A DNA stretch of 64,000 nt, from NCBI RefSeq assembly GCF_012927085.1, contig NZ_JABBFX010000005.1, positions 62,001 through 126,000 on the forward strand, given 5' to 3'. Origin of the DNA: Ramlibacter agri (GTDB taxonomy: Bacteria > Pseudomonadota > Gammaproteobacteria > Burkholderiales > Burkholderiaceae_C). Below the pieces are notes generated by a model, which was given only the letters and a program-made list of their open reading frames with translations, was not told the DNA's origin and did not search any database. Positions 60,601-64,000 of the stretch are shown one piece after another (positions within the stretch are counted from its first letter, which is position 1; every line of letters starts with the position of its first letter). The position numbers and the translations under genes are program-made.

Positions 60601-63600
60601 CACGTACGCCTACGACGCCGCCGGCCGGCGCATCGCGACCACCGATGCGCTGGGCCAGCGGACCCTGTTCTTCTACAACGAGGATGGCGCCCTCGCGTAC
60701 ACGGTCAACGCCCTGGGCGAAGTGCGGCAGAAGCTGTACGACAACCAGGAACGACTCACGGGCGAGGTGGCGTATGCGACGCGCATCAACAACTCCGGCA
60801 TGGCCGGCGGGCTGGTGACCAGTGCGCTGACGTCGGCGATCGTCACCAGCAGCGCCGACGTGCGGACCACCATCAGCTACACGCTGGACGACCTGGTCGC
60901 GTCCAGCACCGATGCCCTGGGCAACGTCACCACCAACACATACAACAGCTTCGGCGAGTTGGCCTCCGTTACGCAGCCGGTTGGCGGCTCCGCCACGACC
61001 AAGGAAACGTACACGGTCGACCAGCGCGGCCTGCGTACCAACACGACGACCGACAGCACCGGCATCGCCGCTTCGGTCACTGTGACCTACGACGCCTTCG
61101 GGCGGGTGACGCGCACCGTGGATGCGAACTCGAATGCGCGCGACCTGGTTTACGACCGCCTGGGCCGTGTCGTGACGGCACGCGACCCGGCCAGCGCGGC
61201 GACAGTGACGGCGTACGACGCCTTCGACCGCGTTCTGACGCAGACAGATCCGCTGGGCAATACGACCACGTACACCTACGACGCGGCGGCGCGCACGCTG
61301 AGCGTCCTCACGCCGGAGGGCATCCGCACGGTGACTGCGTACACGCGGCACGGGCAGGTGCTGTCCGTCACCGACGGCAAGGGGCAAGCCACCAACTACG
61401 TCTACGACCGCGACGGCAACCTGCTGCGCACCATCACGCCGCTGACCGTTGCGTCAAGCAGCTATGACCGCGCCGACCGCCTCATCCAGACCATCGACGC
61501 GGGCGGCACCAAGGTGACCTACAGCTACGACGCCGCCAACCGCCAGCTCACGCGCCGCGTCGACCCCGACGGCCTGGCACTCACCACGACCTATCAGTAC
61601 GACGCCCTCGGACGGCAGATGGCTGTCACGGATGCCAACCAGGTCGTCACCACCTTCGAGTACGACCGCAAGGGCGAGGTGCTGAAGCAGACCGTGGACC
61701 CCGCGGGCCTGAACCTGCAGACCCTCTACAGCTACGACCCCCGCGGCAAGGTGCTGAGCGTCACGAGCGCCGGCCTCACGCTCACGCAGTACAGCTATGA
61801 CGCCATGGGCCGGCGCGTGCAGGAGCGAGTCGACCCCGCGGCGCTGAACCTGACCCGCAACTGGACTTACGACAAGAACGGCAACGTGCGCACGGCGACG
61901 GACGCCACCGGCAACGTCACGCGCTACGTCTATGACGGCTCCGACCGGCTGCTGTACACCATAGATGCGCTCGGAGAAGTCACGCAGTTGGGCTACGACA
62001 CCGCCGGCCGGCAGGTGCGCAGCGTCAGCTACGCCAAGCCCATCGACCTCGCGAATCTGGGCCTCACGCCCACCGCCGCCCAGGTGCAAGCGCTGCTGAT
62101 GCCGCAAACCGCAGCCGACCAGGTGGAGAACCGCGTCTACGATCGCGACGGCCGTGTGGCTGCCACGGTGGACGGCCTGGGCGCCGTGGTCATTTACGGG
62201 TACGACGCCAATGGCAATGTCGTCAACCGAATTGCCTACGCGAACCCACTGGCTTCGTGGACACCCGGCACCATGCCGGCGCCCACACCCAACTACCCTT
62301 GCGACCAGCAGGTGCGGACGGTCTACGACGCCCTGAACCGCGCCATCTACACCATGGACGCGATGGGCGATGTCGTCGCGCAGACCTACGACGGCAACGG
62401 CCGCGTGCTGACGCGCACGGCCTACGCGACGCCCGTCGCGGCCGGGACGCCGGCGACCCAGGCGGGCATCGCGGCGGCCGTTGCCAGCATCGCCAATTCC
62501 GCCCGCGATGCAAGCGTGCGCAACGTGTACGACGCCGCGGGCCGGCTGTGCTGGAGCGTCGATGGCACCGGCGCGGTGACGCAGCGCATGTACGACCGCA
62601 ACGGCAATGCGGTGCGCCTGGTGGAATTCGCGCAGGCCTTGCCGCAAGGCGCCGATCCCGCCTCCGTCGCCATCAGCACCGGCGACCGCGTGACCGCCAT
62701 GGCCTACGACGCAGCGAACCGCCTGGTGTTCCAGGTCGATGCGCTGTCCGGCGTGACCGAGCAGGCGTACGACGGCAATGGCAACGTGGTGCGGCGCACC
62801 GAGTACTCGAACCCCTGTACCAGCTTTCCCGCCCAAGGCGCGAACGCCAGCGCGATCAAGGCGACTGTGCTGCCGGACACGGCCAACGACCGCATCACCG
62901 CGTACAGCTACGACGCCACCGGCCGGCAGGTGCTGGTGATCAGCGGGGAGGGCTCCGCGGTCGGGACCGCCTACGACGCCGCGGGCCGCGTAGTGGCCGT
63001 CACGCAGTATGCGGTGCCGGTCACGAGCTTCGCGGCGGCCGCCCTTTCCTCCTCCCCGCGAGACCGCGTCACACGTACGGCCTACGACGCCGCCGGCCGC
63101 GTCGCCTTCGTCGTCGATCCGCTCGGCGCCGTGACGGCCAGGCAGTACGACGGGATCGGGCGGCTGAAGCAGTCCATCCGCTACCTGAAGACCATGGATC
63201 CGACCCTGGCGAAGAGCGCCAGTGCCATCGCCACCGCCATGGTGCCGCTTTCTGATTCGGCCGTGGACCAGGTCGATTCCTTCTCTTGGGACGCCGCGGG
63301 CCGCCAGATCCAGCACACCGATGCGACCGGCGTGGCGGAGTTCTTCGGCTACGACGCCGTGGGCAACAAGGCGTTCTTCACCAACAAGAAGGGATCGGTG
63401 TGGACCTACACCTACGACGCGGCCGGCCGCCTACGGACCGAGACGACGCCTCAAGTGACGCTCGGTACCGTGGCTCCGACCGGACTCGGCGGCGGATTGG
63501 TTGCCACGGCGCAGTCGGCGGCCGCCTCCATCGTCACGCGACTGGACTACGACGCCCTGGGCAACCTCACGCGTCGCATCGAAGCCGAGGGACGGCCGGA

Positions 63601-64000
63601 GGCGCGCACCACCTGGTATGCCTACGATGCCGTGGGGCGGCAGGTCTGGGTGCTGCACTCGTTCATCACGATCTACGACGCACCGAACGACGACGTGCTT
63701 GTCAACGGCGCGATGGCCACCGCGCTGCGCCGCGACAAGCAGGCTGCGCCGGAGACGCGCACCTACTACGACGTCCTCGGCAACGCCGTCGCCAACTACG
63801 ACGTGCTGATCGGCGCGCTGACGCAGAAGGTCTACGACCGGATGGGCCGCGTCGTCTACGACATCGACGCGCTTGGACACCTCACCCGCTATACGCGCAA
63901 TGCCTTCGGCGAGGTGACGCAACAGCTGCAGTACGCGGCGGAGACCACGCTCGCCAATCGCAGCGTGACGCAAGCTTCCGCCGCGGCGACGCGGGCCCAG
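57617..64000 (+). CDS. Giant RHS/YD-repeat protein, 3' end beyond the window
   Basis: Open from ATG 57617 to the last base in one frame: 2128 codons without a stop, so the protein is at least that long. In-frame ATGs at 57584 and 57599 lack the GGAG that precedes 57617 by eight bases. No signal peptide. After a unique N-terminus (MVAIVSGNSLGLNLGSL; YVNGATGNLVLQREDD) come dozens of YD repeats of the form YDAxGRL/YDxxGNV. From about 60,150 they also appear in a longer supra-repeat of about 70 residues with an inserted YA.P...A segment. The C-terminal tip, where RHS proteins carry a toxin or other effector, is not in view. Confidence 0.93.
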   Translation, partial: MVAIVSGNSLGLNLGSLATLGQQGVFGQAAQGSSGERVYVNGATGNLVLQREDDHLLARGPDSVALRTYNSQGLFGDDNGDNWSSGVWLQPLALVGTLNTLGSTLQRTDADGSVAIYAYQADGVYRTTAGAGAYDSIRFVAADNQFEWRDGDTGATQRYEASGSFRLLSARDTSGNTLAYSYNAAGRLASVLTANGETTFYEYIGNNLSRIHTLASSGTDVTDIRYAYDDKNRLSVVTVDLTPADNAITDAKAYTTTYTYEGTSKRVASIVQSDGTALGFTYVGDKVATVTNGLGQVTTFTYGTGAVAVRDPLGMVTTYGFDAAGQLTKVTSPAVNGSSAVQVFTWDSSGNLVAYQDGEGRTTVYEYDKGNQTLRRDALGNSVIRTFDANNQLLTETEYKVPDPDGSGAGLPTQPMTKRFVYDGAGRNLLRFTISAEGRVTENRYEWFGQLTTTFVFAGSAYPVGGLGSATGLTESDLMAWAASQPVQRIQRQDFSYLANGALQSRTSYAKLDAAAVGVLDGSQSRETFVYDPNGWLLQSVSATGATSVFNYDGLGRLRSQADALGQVSATDWQDAALKDVSTLANTLVTTRVHDAAGRLASVSDYGTGNVLLGTTRYFYDAAGRLRATKDPTGVCQWTLYDDAGRKVADIDGNGTFTEYQYDRSDLLVCTIRYANRVDTAALVDASGVPSTNTSLALRPAATATDVKTWRMYDAAGRLVREAHTTGTGLTVAVTETRYDGASHVTAIVRYANLASAPVAAGSGYTISLPTASPLDRTTRNFYDADGLLAATLDAQGYLVVFSYNADGRLAERLAYANATPTAQRASGDLPQLRPATSAADIRSVLLYDAKGQLAAEVDGEGYLTENARDNAGNITKAIRYAARVWQAYSAASSLVDIRPPANVLDRATTRAYDGLNRVVQETSPENVVTQYAYDSAGNLVSTTLAAGSSEVRTLLARYDLQGRLAGELSAEGAALLTGGQTLDQVNAIWAQYGNTYAYDAAGRRIATTDALGQRTLFFYNEDGALAYTVNALGEVRQKLYDNQERLTGEVAYATRINNSGMAGGLVTSALTSAIVTSSADVRTTISYTLDDLVASSTDALGNVTTNTYNSFGELASVTQPVGGSATTKETYTVDQRGLRTNTTTDSTGIAASVTVTYDAFGRVTRTVDANSNARDLVYDRLGRVVTARDPASAATVTAYDAFDRVLTQTDPLGNTTTYTYDAAARTLSVLTPEGIRTVTAYTRHGQVLSVTDGKGQATNYVYDRDGNLLRTITPLTVASSSYDRADRLIQTIDAGGTKVTYSYDAANRQLTRRVDPDGLALTTTYQYDALGRQMAVTDANQVVTTFEYDRKGEVLKQTVDPAGLNLQTLYSYDPRGKVLSVTSAGLTLTQYSYDAMGRRVQERVDPAALNLTRNWTYDKNGNVRTATDATGNVTRYVYDGSDRLLYTIDALGEVTQLGYDTAGRQVRSVSYAKPIDLANLGLTPTAAQVQALLMPQTAADQVENRVYDRDGRVAATVDGLGAVVIYGYDANGNVVNRIAYANPLASWTPGTMPAPTPNYPCDQQVRTVYDALNRAIYTMDAMGDVVAQTYDGNGRVLTRTAYATPVAAGTPATQAGIAAAVASIANSARDASVRNVYDAAGRLCWSVDGTGAVTQRMYDRNGNAVRLVEFAQALPQGADPASVAISTGDRVTAMAYDAANRLVFQVDALSGVTEQAYDGNGNVVRRTEYSNPCTSFPAQGANASAIKATVLPDTANDRITAYSYDATGRQVLVISGEGSAVGTAYDAAGRVVAVTQYAVPVTSFAAAALSSSPRDRVTRTAYDAAGRVAFVVDPLGAVTARQYDGIGRLKQSIRYLKTMDPTLAKSASAIATAMVPLSDSAVDQVDSFSWDAAGRQIQHTDATGVAEFFGYDAVGNKAFFTNKKGSVWTYTYDAAGRLRTETTPQVTLGTVAPTGLGGGLVATAQSAAASIVTRLDYDALGNLTRRIEAEGRPEARTTWYAYDAVGRQVWVLHSFITIYDAPNDDVLVNGAMATALRRDKQAAPETRTYYDVLGNAVANYDVLIGALTQKVYDRMGRVVYDIDALGHLTRYTRNAFGEVTQQLQYAAETTLANRSVTQASAAATRAQ

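Noticed and set aside
57560..61387. 1275-residue minus-strand open frame opposite the RHS gene
   Set aside because: It mirrors the YD-repeat gene; the repetitive, Val/Arg/Gly-rich translation is a shadow of the coding strand. The plus-strand frame shows the true YD repeats.

Overview
The window is GC-rich chromosomal DNA of a free-living betaproteobacterium, most likely Burkholderiales/Comamonadaceae (Ramlibacter- or Variovorax-like). This rests on very high GC in every gene, six periplasmic Bug (TctC-type) receptors, many LysR-type regulators, a fused IcmF mutase, PqiC/Mla-type operons and a YD-repeat protein of the sort common in that family. I see no transposase, integrase, prophage, CRISPR array, rRNA operon or plasmid replication gene. 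Coding density is high and no stretch over about 220 bases lacks a gene or a describable element.

Layout. 1-5050: end of a fused isobutyryl-CoA mutase, then 3-hydroxyacyl-CoA dehydrogenase and beta-ketothiolase, a butyrate-level beta-oxidation unit. 5066-10226: FAD monooxygenase, Bug receptor, divergent LysR, HpaI-type aldolase and IclR regulator. 10340-15891: a seven-gene operon (Bug, amidohydrolase, NTF2-like protein, flavin reductase, bicupin, second amidohydrolase, Bug). 15840-21551: the least explained part. It has three unrecognised genes on the minus strand, a divergent sensor kinase/FixJ-type regulator/HbpS-like heme-binding protein/ankyrin set on the plus strand, and a paralogue of one of the unrecognised genes closing the block. 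21750-24427: a FecR-like/DUF6600-type surface protein with a Pro/Ala-rich tail, then tRNA-Arg(CCG) with its terminator. 24418-29109: GAF/PucR-type regulator whose stop codon lies in the tRNA gene, SDR dehydrogenase, and tannase/feruloyl-esterase-like lipoprotein.

29093-36069 is a minus-strand catabolic operon: 2-hydroxyacid dehydrogenase, RraA/HMG-aldolase-like protein, two Bug receptors, FMN-dependent alpha-hydroxyacid oxidase, CitE-like lyase and class III CoA-transferase. A divergent LysR gene (36145) faces it. 37072-41484: Ser/Lys-rich repeat protein, FtsH-family protease, di-haem cytochrome c and a conserved uncharacterised protein. 41702-45002: GMC oxidoreductase and methylmalonate-semialdehyde dehydrogenase, separated by a long inverted repeat. 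45136-49296: an MCE-type (Mla/Pqi) lipid transporter operon ending in a stand-alone cyclic-nucleotide-binding protein. 49297-54443: LysR, Bug receptor, CoA-transferase, acrylyl-CoA-reductase-like enzyme and EamA transporter. 54444-57506: 5'-nucleotidase, GspF-like membrane protein, a small unknown protein and a TPR protein. 57617-64000: a giant RHS/YD-repeat protein that runs off the window.

Taken together the window is dominated by uptake and CoA-dependent breakdown of organic and hydroxy acids. The best candidate for an undescribed system is 15.8-21.6 kb, where a kinase/response-regulator/heme-binding/ankyrin module is bracketed by two paralogues of a family I cannot name.
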